A stretch of DNA of 64,000 nt from Magnolia sinica (GCF_029962835.1 NC_080590.1:67481501-67545500); one strand, 5' to 3'. Positions 35,850 through 47,792 are shown, counted from the first letter of the stretch. The notes: generated from the letters alone by a model not told the origin. Numbers and translations are program-made.

Positions 35850-38400
35850 CTTAAAAGCTGGATGGCAATGTGAAAACCATATTACAATGAAACATTACTA
35901 GCGACAACGAACCAAATATAATTTTACCACTTGAACTTTGCCCCCCTAGTGTTTCATATTCGGTCTCTTTGATCTGACTAGGGTATTCATCAGCCGCGGG
36001 TTCAGCCAAGATGTCGACGGGCGAGGAAATCTTCAGAGTGTTGGTATTCGACGAGAATTCGTTGGCTAGCCACTCCTCTGTTAGAAAGAAATCTTTGCTG
36101 AGATAATCTGACAAGTTACTGCAAATGTCTTCCTCTTTGAAGTTCCCCGACCGAGCTATGTTGTTAAGGGCATCTGGGTCTTTCTGTATCGTGACTGGTA
36201 GCACTGTTTCGATCGTGTTTACTATTAACTGCTCATCAAGAACAGGAACCTTCCAAAAAGGGTGGGGCATTTTATCTTATGGCCGAAGGAGTGTCCCTTC
36301 TATTTCCATTTTCCCTCTTGCAACAGATCTCTCTATCTTTGCCACGACGCTTCTGGGTCTTTGTCAAAGCTTTCGGTATCACTGAAAACTTTGGATGAGT
36401 GACTTGTTTCCACATCCCCTCTTGTGTGGTAGGGGGTTTGACCATCCTTAACAAGGGTGATCCCCATTGTGAATAATGATTGGAGGCTGAATGTATCAGT
36501 CGGTGACAGTCGAGGCCGTCATTGTGATCCCCCCTTCCACTCTTGAGAGAGTTTTCTAACTGGGATGCAATATCCTGAGCGCACTAGTCACAAATTCAAG
36601 GACCTTGGTGCCTTCTTCTGATGGTGATCAACCGGTCATCTTGAGAACGGGGAATCCACCGACTCCCTGGCATAGGTCGACCATGCATTCTTCGCTGACC
36701 ATCTAGGCCGAGATCAGTCTTCAGTCGCGAGTGGTCCCGTAAATTGGCAGTGACCATGTTCACCTCAATATTAGCTAGGAATTGATCAGTGTCGATCAAC
36801 ATTGCCTCTTCACCCTTTTTCAGGAATATCAATAACCTACGATCGATGTGGTCCTAAATGACATTCCTGAAAACAACACATTTATTAGTTGAGTGGGACC
36901 GAGTTCCGTACCATTTGCAATACTCGATCCTCTGTAATTCATCGGCTAAAGATACCTTATGATTACTAGGAACTTTAATAAATTTTTCCGCCAACAAGAT
37001 ATTAAATATTTTTTTGGCTCGGGTGATATGAAAGGTATACACCTTCTAAGCCTTTTGTGTGGTCAGGGCAGTCAACTTTGCTTTGACCAATGCTGAACAC
37101 ACTAGTGGCTTCTTAGCCACTACTTCAACGATCGTAATTTCGTAATTAGGATCATTGTAATACGTCCCCAACGACGAATTCATTCGCCTAAAGCCCCTTC
37201 CTATAGAAATTCCTCATAACAAGAAACTTTTTAGTTAGGTCTTATAGATCAACAAACTCCGTACCTATGAACTTTTTACTGAGCTTATATTCCAGTTCGT
37301 CTTGTGCAAGCTGCACAAATTTAGCTTCGGTCATGACTAGTTTATAGCAGCTCTTCGCCCGCTTGAATCGCATAATATAACTTTCGCATGATTCCCCAAG
37401 TAATTGTCAGAATTATACGAGATCGGCCATGGTAATGTCCTTATTTCTGAAGAAGAATTGAGTGTGGAATTTGTCCTCCAACTCTTACCAAGTATGCACC
37501 GAGTCTGGCAGTAGATTTGAGTACCAAGTGAAGGGTGCAACGTTCAACGAGTGACCGAATAACTGTCACATATGATGATTATTGTTGGCGAGTTCGCTGC
37601 ACTGCATCATGAATTGGCTGACGTGCTCAATAGTCGACTGACCGGCTCACCCGAGAACAAGGCAAAATCCGGTCAATAATTTATCGGCAATGGATGTTGT
37701 TAAGTTACCCACTCGGGGTATAGTTTGTGGTACACGGGGATGGTGTTGTGGCCGAGCACTTGGCCAACAACCTCTTGAACAATTTGTACTATCTGATCGC
37801 AGTCGACCTGCTGAGGCTCCAAGACTGGTAAGTGATCCGGACCAAATCAATTAAGATTATCAGGAAATCTAAGACCCTTCCGTGGATTGAATTCGGCTGG
37901 CGATCCATGATTCCTATTTTCAGGTACAAAATTCATAACCTCTAGCTCGGGTTACTTGATCTCCATAGGGGGTGGCACATTGCTGACCTCCAAAGGAGGA
38001 ATTATGGGTGAGTTACCTTGTGAAGGAGCCATAGATGGCAGTAGAACTGCATTGCCGACTGAGCTTCTATGATTATTATGTTGTGGTGCCAATGGTGTTC
38101 ATTTCGTTATTACAACCAACCATCATTGCATGGCTTCAGTCTAACTAACCACGTAACGATTGATGCTCTCAGCTTGGATATGGAATTGCTCGGCTTGAGC
38201 TCTTCCATATTCCTGCATCATCAGGATGCTCATCTGAACATCCCGAAGCACAATGGACACTTCATACGGGAGCATGAACCGGCACATCCTTCACCTAGAG
38301 GTGGCACAGTCGGTGTTGAGGGTTTGACCTTGGCAATACAAGCACTTCTTCTCTACATTTTTGGCAAAAATCAGACCGGTACTTAATAGACAAGGTTCGA
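35850..38400 (-). pseudogene. Tat-lineage gag remnant and 5' leader
   Basis: On minus, a retrotransposon gag core lies near 37560-37300 (QIYCQTRCILGKSWRTN region and its shifted frames, ending with AKFVQLAQDELEYKLS). The gag C-terminal part follows near 37040-36850 with SLADELQRIEYCKWYGTRSH and STNKCVVFRNVI, the degenerate zinc-knuckle segment of this lineage. A segment with EEAMLIDTDQFLANIEVNMV lies near 36810-36750. An acidic spacer (36270-35950) separates gag from protease. Frameshifts and stops are frequent. Confidence 0.75.
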
Positions 38401-38401
38401 T

Positions 38402-38428
38402 TGAGCGTGCCAGAAAATTATTCGATGC
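38402..38428 (-). other. Primer-binding region next to the 5' LTR
   Basis: Just inside the 5' LTR the minus strand reads TTTTCTGGCACGCTC, a sequence commonly found at the leader of Tat-type elements. The exact tRNA match was not computed. Confidence 0.4.
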
Positions 38429-39307
38429 TGTTTTTTTACACTGGTGTGTGGGTGTGCCAGAATTGGATTTACGGCTCCAATTCGAACCGAACAACAATGA
38501 CCCCAAGCGTCGAGGTAGGTAGACATGTAGTTATGACCGAGATCTGAAGAGATCGGTCACCTATTCAACCACTCGCTCGATGTGTTAATTGGATTAGGCG
38601 ATTTTCAGAGGGTGGGGTTTGTCCTCTAATTATGGGTTACTCATTTGCCTTCCGTACGAAAGGATTTTTCAATATAGATGAAATTAAATAAGAAAGAAAT
38701 CCTATAGTCGATCGCGAAGAGCAGTTGAAGAACTCATTTCCGATAAATGAACTGAATCCATCACATGAGTGTGAACCCAAATTACAACTAAAGATTATTA
38801 GCTACTTGATTACCGCTACGGATTACACTATGAAATGTAAACAACGTGCTGGAAAGTAAAGGATTACACTAAGAAATGTAATTTACTTGATAGGAATGGT
38901 AAAAGATTATAATATGGAATGTAACTTAACTGATAATTTGAAAGGTAATTGAAAGATAGATTATGTTTGTTTGGGTTGGTATGAGACGATTTTTTTTTGT
39001 TGTAATATTCTTCTATTTATAGTTTTGATCCAGCTATTCTACATCCTTCCCACATTCCGACAGTTATGGTAATTGTTCTCTACTACTTGATTTATGGATG
39101 CTTCCTACATTCTGGTTCCTTTAATTCTCATTGAGCCACCTGTCGTGCGGCCACTCTAGCTCGACTGCTTCTAGTACTACATGGCACCAACTGATACATC
39201 ATGGGTCCACTTCTCGAGACACTTATGTACCTATCTGAGGCAGATCTTTAAGTCCAGCATACATATTTATACAGATCACACGTAACATACTCTGATTGTT
39301 CTTGACA
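38429..39307 (-). mobile_element. 5' LTR of the Tat element
   Basis: It is homologous to 27097-27961 from TGTTTTTTTACACTGG at its plus-strand left end to TTCTTGACA at its right end. It contains a short extra stretch near 38668-38700 that the other copy lacks. A TTCTATTTATAG word near 39010 could be its TATA box read on minus. Confidence 0.85.
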
Positions 39308-39358
39308 GGGTACGGAACACTCCCAACTATTTCTTTAGTGGCCACTTGAATCATAAGT

Positions 39359-39359
<1 letters not shown>

Positions 39360-39410
<51 letters not shown>
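39360..39410. repeat. (AC)n microsatellite
   Basis: About 25 CA units run directly up to the left end of the next MITE. Confidence 0.98.
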
Positions 39411-39413
<3 letters not shown>

Positions 39414-39954
39414 GAGAAAAGGTTCTATGTGGTCGAGCTTATGGGAACTTCCCATGAGGTCTGAGCTGTGTGGGCCCCACCATGATGTATGTCGAACATC
39501 TACTCCATTAGTCAGATGCACCATTCCATGGTGTGCCTAGGGCTTAAAAACCAAGTCAATCCATGACTTGTGTGGGCCACACCACATACAAAAGTTGAGA
39601 GGGGTTACCCTCCATTAAAACATTCATAATCATTTTTTGGGCCCGCCAAGATGTGGTTCACAAATCTAGCCCATCGATTATGTGTGTCCCACTTGGATGA
39701 GGGGTCAATCAAGTTTCAGACACATCCAAATTTCAGGTGGGCCCCACCAAGTGATTTTATATGGCATGACTTCACATGATTTTAGATGGTATGGCCCACT
39801 TGAGTTTCGTATACGGCTGATTTTTGGGATATCCCATAATTTCAAGGGGACCAATCAAATGCACGGTGTTGATGTTCGAGATACGTCATGGTGGGGCCAC
39901 ACAGCTCGACCTCACGGGAAGTTCCCATGAGCTCGACCGTAAAGAACCTTTTCC
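39414..39954 (-). mobile_element. Foldback MITE (family M, copy M2)
   Basis: The ends are GAGAAAAGGTTCTATGTGGT and, inverted, GGAAAAGGTTCTTTACGGTC. The subterminal GGGAACTTCCC palindrome marks a second terminal subtype. The interior matches M1 in the opposite orientation (order of TCAGATGCACCATTCCATGG and TCAAATGCACGGTG). It is flanked by (AC)n plus TAT at left and ATATGT plus GAGAGAGA at right. Confidence 0.83.
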
Positions 39955-40457
39955 ATATGTAGAGAGAGATCGGACGGATTAGTTATTTTAAAAAAATGCC
40001 CTGTTGATTTTAAGAGCACACCGGGATAGGATGTTCAGGTAAGATCCACTATGATCATTAAATATTTAGTCACATCTTAGGCTTACAGTGTGATTTTGGT
40101 GGGCTACACTAAGGAAAAATGTTGGGGGAGACACGTCCCCTGAGATTCTTTACAGGGTCCACCATTATAAATATATGAAATCCACTTTAACAGTTACATT
40201 CCACGTAAAAATTTAAGCTTGTGACTCAAAATAATACTCATTTGTGATTCACGTGGGTGATACTAATGGTGACAGTTTGAAGGGCCAGCTTTGTGTTTTA
40301 TAATGTTTCTAGTACCGTGTTCTACTCAATTATAAATGGATTTAATTTTTAGGCTCTTGGCATAACACATGATGACACTCCTAATGGCTGGGGTAGATTT
40401 TACATGAACATAATGGTGCACCCATCCAGCAGCCATGACCAAAGGCATCAACTAATA

Positions 40458-40458
<1 letters not shown>
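39955..40458. other. Unassigned spacer
   Basis: A few MITE-like words occur (GTGGGCTACACTAAGG, GATTCACGTGGGTGAT) but no element ends and no gene. Confidence 0.4.

Positions 40459-40520
<62 letters not shown>
40459..40520. repeat. (AT)n microsatellite
   Basis: About 30 AT units end at the left terminus of the next MITE. Confidence 0.98.
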
Positions 40521-40523
<3 letters not shown>

Positions 40524-40870
40524 GAAAAGGTTCTATGCGGTAAAGCTTATGGGAGCTTTCCATGAGGTCAAGTGGTGTGGGCTCACCGTGATGTGTGTCG
40601 AACATCTACCCCATCAGTCAGATGCACCAGTCCATGGTGGGCTTAGGGCTTAAAAATCAAGTCAATTGTGGCTTCTGTGGGCCACACCACATACAAAAGT
40701 TGATAGGGGTTACCCTCTATTAAACATTCATAATCATTTATTCGCCCTACAGAGAACTGGTTCACAAATCCAGCCCATCCATTATGTGCGTCCCACTTGG
40801 ATGAGGGGTTAGACCAAGTTTCAGATGCATCCAAATTTTAGGTGGGCCCCACCAAGTGCTTTTATATGTT
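40521..40870 (-). mobile_element. Foldback MITE (family M, copy M3), right part missing
   Basis: It starts GTGGAAAAGGTTCTATGCGG after the AT tract and follows the M2 interior up to CCACCAAGTGCTTTTATATG. There it joins another copy, so about the last third is lost. Confidence 0.78.
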
Positions 40871-41351
40871 TTTTCTCCCAACCGTATGTGTCTGTGTGCG
40901 TGTATTTCATGCGGTCGAGCTCATGGGAACTTCCCATGTGGTCGAGGGATATCCTAAAAATCAGCCATATAAGGAACTCGGGTGGGTCATACCATCTAAA
41001 ATAATGTGAAGACATGCCTAAAACATATAAAAGCACTTGGTAGGGCCCACCAAAAATTTGAATGCATTTGAAACTTGGTATGACCCCTCGTCCAAGTGGG
41101 ACACACATAATGGATGGGCCGGATTTACAAACCACACCTAGGTGGGCCCAACAAATGATTATGATTGTTTTAATGGGAGGATAACCCCTCTCAACTTTTG
41201 TATGTGGTGTGGCCCACACAACTCATGGATTGACTTGATTTTTAAGAACGAGGCCCACCATGGAATGTTGTATCTGACTGATGGTGTTGATGTTCAGCAC
41301 ACATCACGGTGTGGCCCACACAGCCCGAGCTCATGAGAAGTTCCCATGAGC
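40871..41351 (+). mobile_element. Foldback MITE (family M, copy M4), internally deleted
   Basis: Left of GCGGTCGAGCTCATGGGAAC lies a degenerate GT tract (GTGTCTGTGTGCGTGT). After GGTCGAGGGATATCC about 80 bases present in other copies are missing. The rest is as in M1, ending CCCACACAGCCCGAGCTCAT. Confidence 0.75.
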
Positions 41352-41862
41352 ACGACCTCATAATAACTTCCCATGAGGTCGAGTCAAGCTGTATGGGCCG
41401 CCATGTTGTGTGTCGAACATCAACACTGTGCATTTGATGGGTCCTATTTAGGTTATAGGATAACCCAAAAATAAGCCATACATGGAACTCAAGTGGGCCA
41501 TGCTATTTAAAACCATGTGAAGACCTTATTAAAATATCTAAAAGTACTTGGTGGGGCCTACCTGAGTTTTGGATGCTGCTTAAACTTGGTCTAACACCTC
41601 ATCCAAGTGAGACACACACCATGGATGGTTTGAATTTGTGAACCACATCTCGGTGGGCCCAATAAATGATTATAAATGTTTTAATGGAAGGATAACCCCT
41701 CTCAACATTTGTATTGGTGTAGCCTACCCAAGTCATGAATTGACTTTGTTTTTAAGCCCATCGCCCACCATGGAATGGTGCATCTGACTAATGGGGTAAA
41801 TGTTCAACACACATCACGGTGGAGCCTACGCAGCTTGACCTCATGGGAATTTCCTATCCAAT
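41352..41862 (+). mobile_element. Foldback MITE (family M, copy M5)
   Basis: It begins with AACTTCCCATGAGGTCGAG directly after M4 and runs in the same orientation to CTTGACCTCATGGGAATTTC. The outermost GGGAAAAGG ends are lost. A GT microsatellite follows at about 41880-41896. Confidence 0.75.
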
Positions 41863-42075
41863 GACGTGGACACCTTATAGTGTGTGTGTGTGTGTGGGAA
41901 AGTAGCCCACCCAAGTCATGGATTGACTTTGTTTTTAAGCCCATCGCCCAGCATGGAATGGTGCATCTGACTAATGGGGTAGATGTTCAACACACATCAC
42001 GGTGGAGCCTACGCAGCTTGACCTCATGGGAATTTCCCATCCAATGAGGTCGACACCTTATAGTGTGTGTGTGGG
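41721..42075. repeat. Tandem duplication of about 183 bp at the end of M5
   Basis: The segment AGCCTACCCAAGTCATG through the GT tract occurs again from 41904, sharing TTTGTTTTTAAGCCCATCGC, CAGCTTGACCTCATGGGAAT and CACCTTATAGTGTGTGTG. Both copies end in (GT)n, so slippage or unequal exchange between the GT tracts is a simple explanation. Confidence 0.9.
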
Positions 42076-42622
42076 GAGGAAAAGGTACTATGCGCTCAAC
42101 CTCACGAGTCAATCCCATGAGGTCAAGCTATGTGGGCCCCATCATGATGCGTTTCGAACATCTACCCCATTAGTTAGATGCACCATTCCATCTTGGGCCT
42201 ATGTCTCAAAAATCAAGTCAATCCGTGACTTGTGTGGGCCACACCACATACAGAAGTGGAGAGGGGTTGTGCACCATTAAAACATTCATAATCATTTTTT
42301 GGGCCCACCGATATGTGGTTTGCAAATCCAGCCCATCCATTATGTGTGTCCCACTTGGATGAGGGTTCAGACCAAGTTTCAGACGCATGTAAATTTTAGC
42401 TGGGCCCCACCAAGTGCTTTTATATGTTTTAACGGTGTCTTCACATGATTTTAGATGGTATGGCCCACCTGAGCTACGTATACGGCTGATTTTTGGGATA
42501 TCCCATAGTTTAAAGGGAACCCATCAAATGCACGGTGTTGATGGTCGACACGCATCACGGTGGGGCCCACACAGCTCGACCTCATGAGAGCTTATAGTGA
42601 GGTCGAGCGCATAGTACCTTTT

Positions 42623-42625
<3 letters not shown>
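42075..42625 (-). mobile_element. Foldback MITE (family M, copy M6), complete
   Basis: The left end GAGGAAAAGGTACTATGCGC and right end GCGCATAGTACCTTTTCCC are inverted repeats of the same subtype as M1, with the interior in the opposite orientation to M1. It is bordered by (GT)n at left and a 50-base (AT)n at right. Confidence 0.85.

Positions 42626-42676
<51 letters not shown>
42626..42676. repeat. (AT)n microsatellite
   Basis: About 25 AT units start directly at the right terminus of M6. Confidence 0.98.
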
Positions 42677-42678
<2 letters not shown>

Positions 42679-43892
42679 CCAATACAATATTCCGAGCAGC
42701 AACCAGTGCTCAACACGCATTCGCATGTTCTCCAATCTACAGAAATTTCTGATGTGCACACGTGGCACGCAGTTCTACGTTTACGGACGATGCGTTTCTA
42801 ATATGATATTATAGACTCCTATCTGCGTTCAACACCAATTTGTGAATGGGGCTGAGTGATATCCTGTACATGCCGGCATTCATGTAAGTTAATCCTCACC
42901 ATTCGAATTGTAGCGTCTTTAGTAAATGGACCATACTCGAAGAATCGCACAGATTTGATGATTCTAAAATCTAAAATGTTGCTTTGAAATAGAAAATATC
43001 CGATGGCTAAGATTATGTGATGAGCATCATATTCAGATAACGGCCCATTGTAAACAAGGCCCACAAATTGTGCAGTCCGGATTTCTATCGTACATGGTGG
43101 ATGAGTCGCCACAACTAGAAAAAGGGGTGATGGTTGACATGAGTGCAATTTCACATTTGATCTTTCCTATCATGTCCTCCTTTTTTGTCATGACATAAAA
43201 AGGTGGGGGGAGAAGTGGAATCGCACTCTCGCTACTTTCGTCCATATGATGGGATAGAAGATATAAAAATAAATAAAATAAATTAAAAGCATACGGTGCC
43301 ATTGCAATTTAGAAGGGAATACAATTCCAAATCGCACCCTCTTTAAAATACCCACTTGGCACGTTGAGGCAATGGAGGTTCGCCATTTGATCAATCTCCA
43401 TCTTAACTGGTGGGCCCAGGTTAATTGGATTGTTGGGATTAGTGTGATTTTATATTATATGTTCCATCAGTGGGACCCACAATTTTTGGATGGATTGGAC
43501 CGCTGTTCATCATGTGGAAGGATGAGGCAGTACCAATTTTCAAATGGCAAAAAGATAGTAAAACGATAAAATTACTCTCCCATCTCTTTTAGAATCCAAA
43601 CCTATCGACTTCGACCCCAAGCTTTGAAATAAGTAAATATGTTCAATATCAACATATATGACTAGTTTTTGAGAAGATCGATCGCTTACTCGGTCACTTG
43701 TAGAATTTTATAATGACCGGGCGATAATAGGAAGGTAGGAGGGCTCTTTAAGCGCATGTTTGATTTTTTAGAGTAAAGGTAAATGCATGGGAAATGGGCA
43801 ATAATTATTTCCATGTGTAATTACCGCACCGTTCCCTATGGTTGATTTGACTCTTACTTTTTCTAACACTAAAACTGAGAATGCTGCCAAAT
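42677..43892. other. Unassigned intergenic sequence
   Basis: No gene or complete repeat was recognised. Open frames on both strands here have no known domain. Confidence 0.4.
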
Positions 43893-44197
43893 ATATGTGG
43901 GGCCCACTGTATGTATGTAGATTATCCACACCGTTCATCCATCATGCCTAATGAATTTAGGGCTTGAGCCAAAAAAATGAGGTAGATTCAAAGTTCAAGT
44001 GGACCACACCATAGTAAAAATGGATTCGAACACTCACCGTTAAAAACTTCTTGGGCCCTCACTGTTTACTTTGGTGTGGGCCACTTGAATGTTAGATTTG
44101 CCTCATTCTTCGGCTCATGCGGCAAAAAGTTTTGGTGAAATGGATGGACGACGCAAATATGTCGTATACATGACGATGGGGCCCACAAATTTATGCC
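43893..44197. mobile_element. Palindromic MITE remnant (GTGGGGCCCAC type)
   Basis: The left half (GTGGGGCCCACTGTATG, ACCGTTCATCCATCATG, CAAGTGGACCACACCATAGT) is mirrored by the right half (TGGTGTGGGCCACTTGAATG, GGATGGACGACG, ACGATGGGGCCCAC). The whole piece could fold into one hairpin of about 300 bases. No TSD was found. Confidence 0.65.
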
Positions 44198-44507
44198 AGT
44201 CATTTTGTAACATTTTTCGAAGCAAGAATATCATCGTAATTTCAAATCGGTGAAATTGTAATAATTGGCTATTTACCGAGTATTTGCACTGAATTTGGAA
44301 AATCAAATAGGTTGTAATGTGGATTTTGTTTTTCCTTGTTCAATAAATGACTTTTCAAAATACCAGTCCAATCAAATAAAAGAAAAAACTCACAATTAGA
44401 CACTAGGAGCGACTGAAAGAATGTGTCTCTTGAAAGAACTGTGCGATATTTGATAGAGAACAAATCTAGTCGTATGAGTATAGATTTGGATTACAACAAA
44501 ATATTAT
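44198..44507. other. Unassigned spacer
   Basis: AT-rich sequence between the palindromic MITE and the LTR; nothing recognisable. Confidence 0.4.
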
Positions 44508-45888
44508 TGATTGCTTGCCTCCAAGTGCAGAGGTTCGTAAGTAATATCCTGTGAATACAGGGTCAATACCACAATGAGATAATTTATGTGAATGAAAAAA
44601 TCAAATGCAAAACTAAGTAATGGAAACTAAACAGATGATTTGATTTTGAAGGTTTTGAAGGTACGAAATTTAACAGAATTAAAACAGCACCCAACTTCAA
44701 AGTTCCACACGTAGGTTAATGATCAATAAATGATGATGATTTTGATAACACAACTAGGATCTGAGTATTATGATCAGCCTAATCAGAAAATAAAACAGTT
44801 TAAATATTTTAATAAATGATATAAAAGATTAAAAAATCATGTATTAGTATCATTAGTATATATTCACAAGCGCCAGTGATTTTAAGCATTCAATATCCAT
44901 GAGATAATGAATCAAACAAATGTAGCAGGTTGAGAACATCTCTCATTTAAGAAATCTAATTAATCTAGGTTAAGCATATTTATCAATATGGATCTCACAT
45001 GAGAATAAAAAACCTAAACCTAGATAATTGATAACATGCATATACCATTCATCTCATCATTAAAAACAATCAGTCATCATAAATTATGAAATCATTAAAC
45101 CAATGTGATTTCCTTCTAGCTTGGGGTAGTGCAAATAGAAAAGATCTAAAAGAATTTTTTTTTTATTATAAAACTTTAATAAAATTGAAAACTCTCTAAA
45201 AACCCTAAATCTTGTTCTTGAATGCTCTGAATGATCCTTAGGAATACCTTAGGAAGCCTTATTTATAAGTGGGGAACTCCTTTTAAACAGATTTGAAAAA
45301 TTCAGAAACCGCCTCAAATTTTCTCAGCCGCATAAACAGCTTGGATGCATCGAAAGTCTTTCAATATGATCTTCGATATAAGCTTTAATGCATCGAAGGT
45401 CTTTCGATATCATCGAAACTGATGCAGAAATATCTAGTGAGTTTGGCTTAAAAATTCTGCAATTTTCGATTCCACCTTCGATATATCTAAGTACCTTCGA
45501 TATGATCTTTGATGCATCAAAGGTCTTTCGATATGATCGAAGGTGATTTTGGTAGTTTTTCAGAATTATACTCTTCTGGTCCCGAAATTTATTTTCAGGA
45601 CAATTTCCAGGATTCCTTTTCTTCACTTCAAATCTTTGATTCTCTTCCTTCATCACTTGGTTTCTTTAGATATTTGGCATGTGAATTCTTCAATCTTGGT
45701 CTCCTAAGATCCATCCTCTGCCTTGGTGATTCTTGAGCATTAAATCCACGCTTTTAGCATTCTTTTCAATCCAAGCTCTCAGATTCATCTTGCAAGACAA
45801 ACATGTATAAAATATACCATTAAGCATTATAATGTTCATAAAACTAAGATATAAATGGTAGAAAATATGCAATATTTGACACTCAACA
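44508..45888 (-). mobile_element. 3' LTR of a second Athila/Tat-type element
   Basis: On minus it starts TGTTGAGTGTCAAATATTGC and ends with ACTTGGAGGCAAGCAATCA. It is homologous to the LTR at 12399-13839, with the same start and a central block of TTCGATAT/ATCGAAGG words (about 45340-45545). The ends differ, so they are related but separate families or subfamilies. Confidence 0.78.
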
Positions 45889-47725
45889 CACTCCCCCAAC
45901 CAACATTTTTCTAGTCTCAAGCAAAATAAGCGAAGAAAAATAAAAATAAGAATAAAAACTAATTCTACAAAAATTAAAACGAAAACAAAAATTTAACTAC
46001 ACTTTCCCAGGTAATCTCGATTGTATTTAGCATATGCAACAAGCCTTTAAACCCCTAGGTTTCCGCTAGTGGACGAGTTATAGTCTCGTGAGGGTTTCTA
46101 GAAATGTTACCCACAAACATTGAAAACATGGAAAATAGTTCAAAATTCTGAAATTTATACAATTATGCCTCCATTCATAATATAAATTCCAAAACAAAGC
46201 AACACTTGTCTTAAGTATGAAGTTAGTTAGAATCTCAATTTCCTAATTCATTTCATCCTCGAGTTCAGAGACCTAATCAAAATTTAGAATAGTTATGATC
46301 CAATATACTTAGGTGCTCAGTGACATTAGTCTAATTATGAGAAATATGCATGTTCTCTATCCTAACTCCTTTCATCATCCCAAGAATATAAAATCTCTAG
46401 TTATCTCATTTCTTTCATGCCCTTTCTTCTTTTATCGTCATATCCTCATTATTATAAACCACCCTTAGATGAAGATTCCCACTGGGTTTCTTCATAACCT
46501 AAAGTATCGTATTTGTAATGGTAACAACACTGGATACTTAGGTATCCTTACTCCGGATTACTAACGCGATTGTTATGGTCATTACATTCATGCTCTATAA
46601 TAAATTTTTCTTTTTTCCATCACTCTTTCTCTCTTTTTTTTCTTCAATATTCTTTGTTTTAAGCATATGTCAATGGTACTAGTTCATTCAAACTTGTTTG
46701 AATCAAAATTTGTTATTTTAGTTCACATATCATATTCATCACTTAGTTAGCTAGAGTGTATTGTGAATTTAGTACATCAAATTACAACTCACTAGTGATT
46801 AGATAATCGAACTCAAGTCTATAATTTTCAGTTATCAAAATTCTGACTACTATCAACTTAGAATAAGTATTAACTTTGCCTTTGGAATTCGCATAATATC
46901 ATGTACACATTCTTATATAAAAATTTTGAAAATTTTGAAAAAATTTCCTATAAACCAAAAAAAAGGTAGACTCTACTAATCCTAAAATACAAACTCACAT
47001 GGATGACTATCAACACCCCCCAACCTAAAATCTACATTGTCCCCAATGTAATGATACATGTAATGCAGAAAATATGAGAACAATAAAAATAAAAGAAATG
47101 ATGGATAGTACCTGCCATGAAGAACTCACCTACTAGGTGATACTAAAAAAATTGAATATTATACAAATCTTACACAAATGCTCCGTCAGATTAAGAGCAT
47201 CAATTCGAATACTCTGGCTCATGAAGAGGGACGGACTTCTCTCCCAAATGAAAGTTTTCCATATAAGGCTTCAATCTTTAACCATTAACCTGGTATAAAT
47301 TACCATTATGTGGTTTCTTAATTTCAACAACCCCATGAGTATAAACATTCTTCACAATGAAGGGGCCGGTCCATCTTGATCTTAATTTTTCCAGACAACT
47401 GGATATAAGAATTATACAATAAGACCTTTTGCTGATGTTCAAAATTCTTCCTTAGGATGTTTTTGTCATGAAAATCTTTAGTCCTATCTTTGTAGATTTT
47501 AGAATTTTTATAGGAGTCTCTCCTCAGCTCCTCTAATTCATTCAACTCTAATTTCTTTTGTCCACTTGCTTAGTCCATGTCAAAGTTTAACTTCTTTATT
47601 GCCTAGTATACTCTATGTTCTAATTCCAATGGCAAGTGGCAAGCCTTCCCATACACCAATCTGTATGGGGACATTCCAATCGGGGTCTTATTAGTAGTCC
47701 TATAAGCCCATAAGCTGTACTATAC
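45889..47725 (-). pseudogene. Athila/Tat 3' internal region with integrase C terminus
   Basis: Next to the LTR the minus strand has CTTGAGACTAGAAAAATG and GGTTGGGGGAG, the tract before a 3' LTR. About 1.4 kb of non-coding 3' spacer follows, with tight AT-rich composition. The end of integrase lies at about 47725-47330: [38 protein letters not shown], then NSKIYKDRTKDFHDKNILRK. The element is cut just upstream of TPIGM, beyond which unrelated plus-strand sequence starts. 5' domains are absent. Confidence 0.82.
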
Positions 47726-47792
47726 ACCATTAATGGGGCACTTCAACCATCATGATGCCTTGTCTTCGGGCACGACTATTTATTTCGAGCGT

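Larger units (their letters stand above)
27097..39307 (-). mobile_element. Tat-lineage Ty3/gypsy retrotransposon carrying nested insertions
   Basis: Two direct LTRs (865 and about 879 bp) bound an internal region that, read on minus, holds gag, protease and RT, followed by an opposite-strand PMD reading frame. RNase H and integrase, expected between RT and the extra frame, are absent, so this is a deletion derivative or a non-autonomous form. Three later insertions lie inside: a solo LTR, a hAT-like element, and a MITE within the hAT element. LTR copies differ at many sites and a matching TSD is not evident outside them (GAGTT and GGGTA), consistent with age. All frames are broken. Confidence 0.82.

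Noticed and set aside
27097..39307. Matching 5-bp TSD around the Tat element
   Set aside because: The flanks GAGTT and GGGTA do not match; LTR boundaries may be off by a few bases or the TSD has decayed, so none is claimed.
39346..39420. His-Thr or Cys-Val repeat peptides
   Set aside because: Artefact of the (AC)n tract on either strand.
39360..42676. Repeated units considered as a possible CRISPR-like array
   Set aside because: The units are about 550-bp MITEs with inverted ends and no short regular repeat-spacer order; the setting is plant nuclear DNA.
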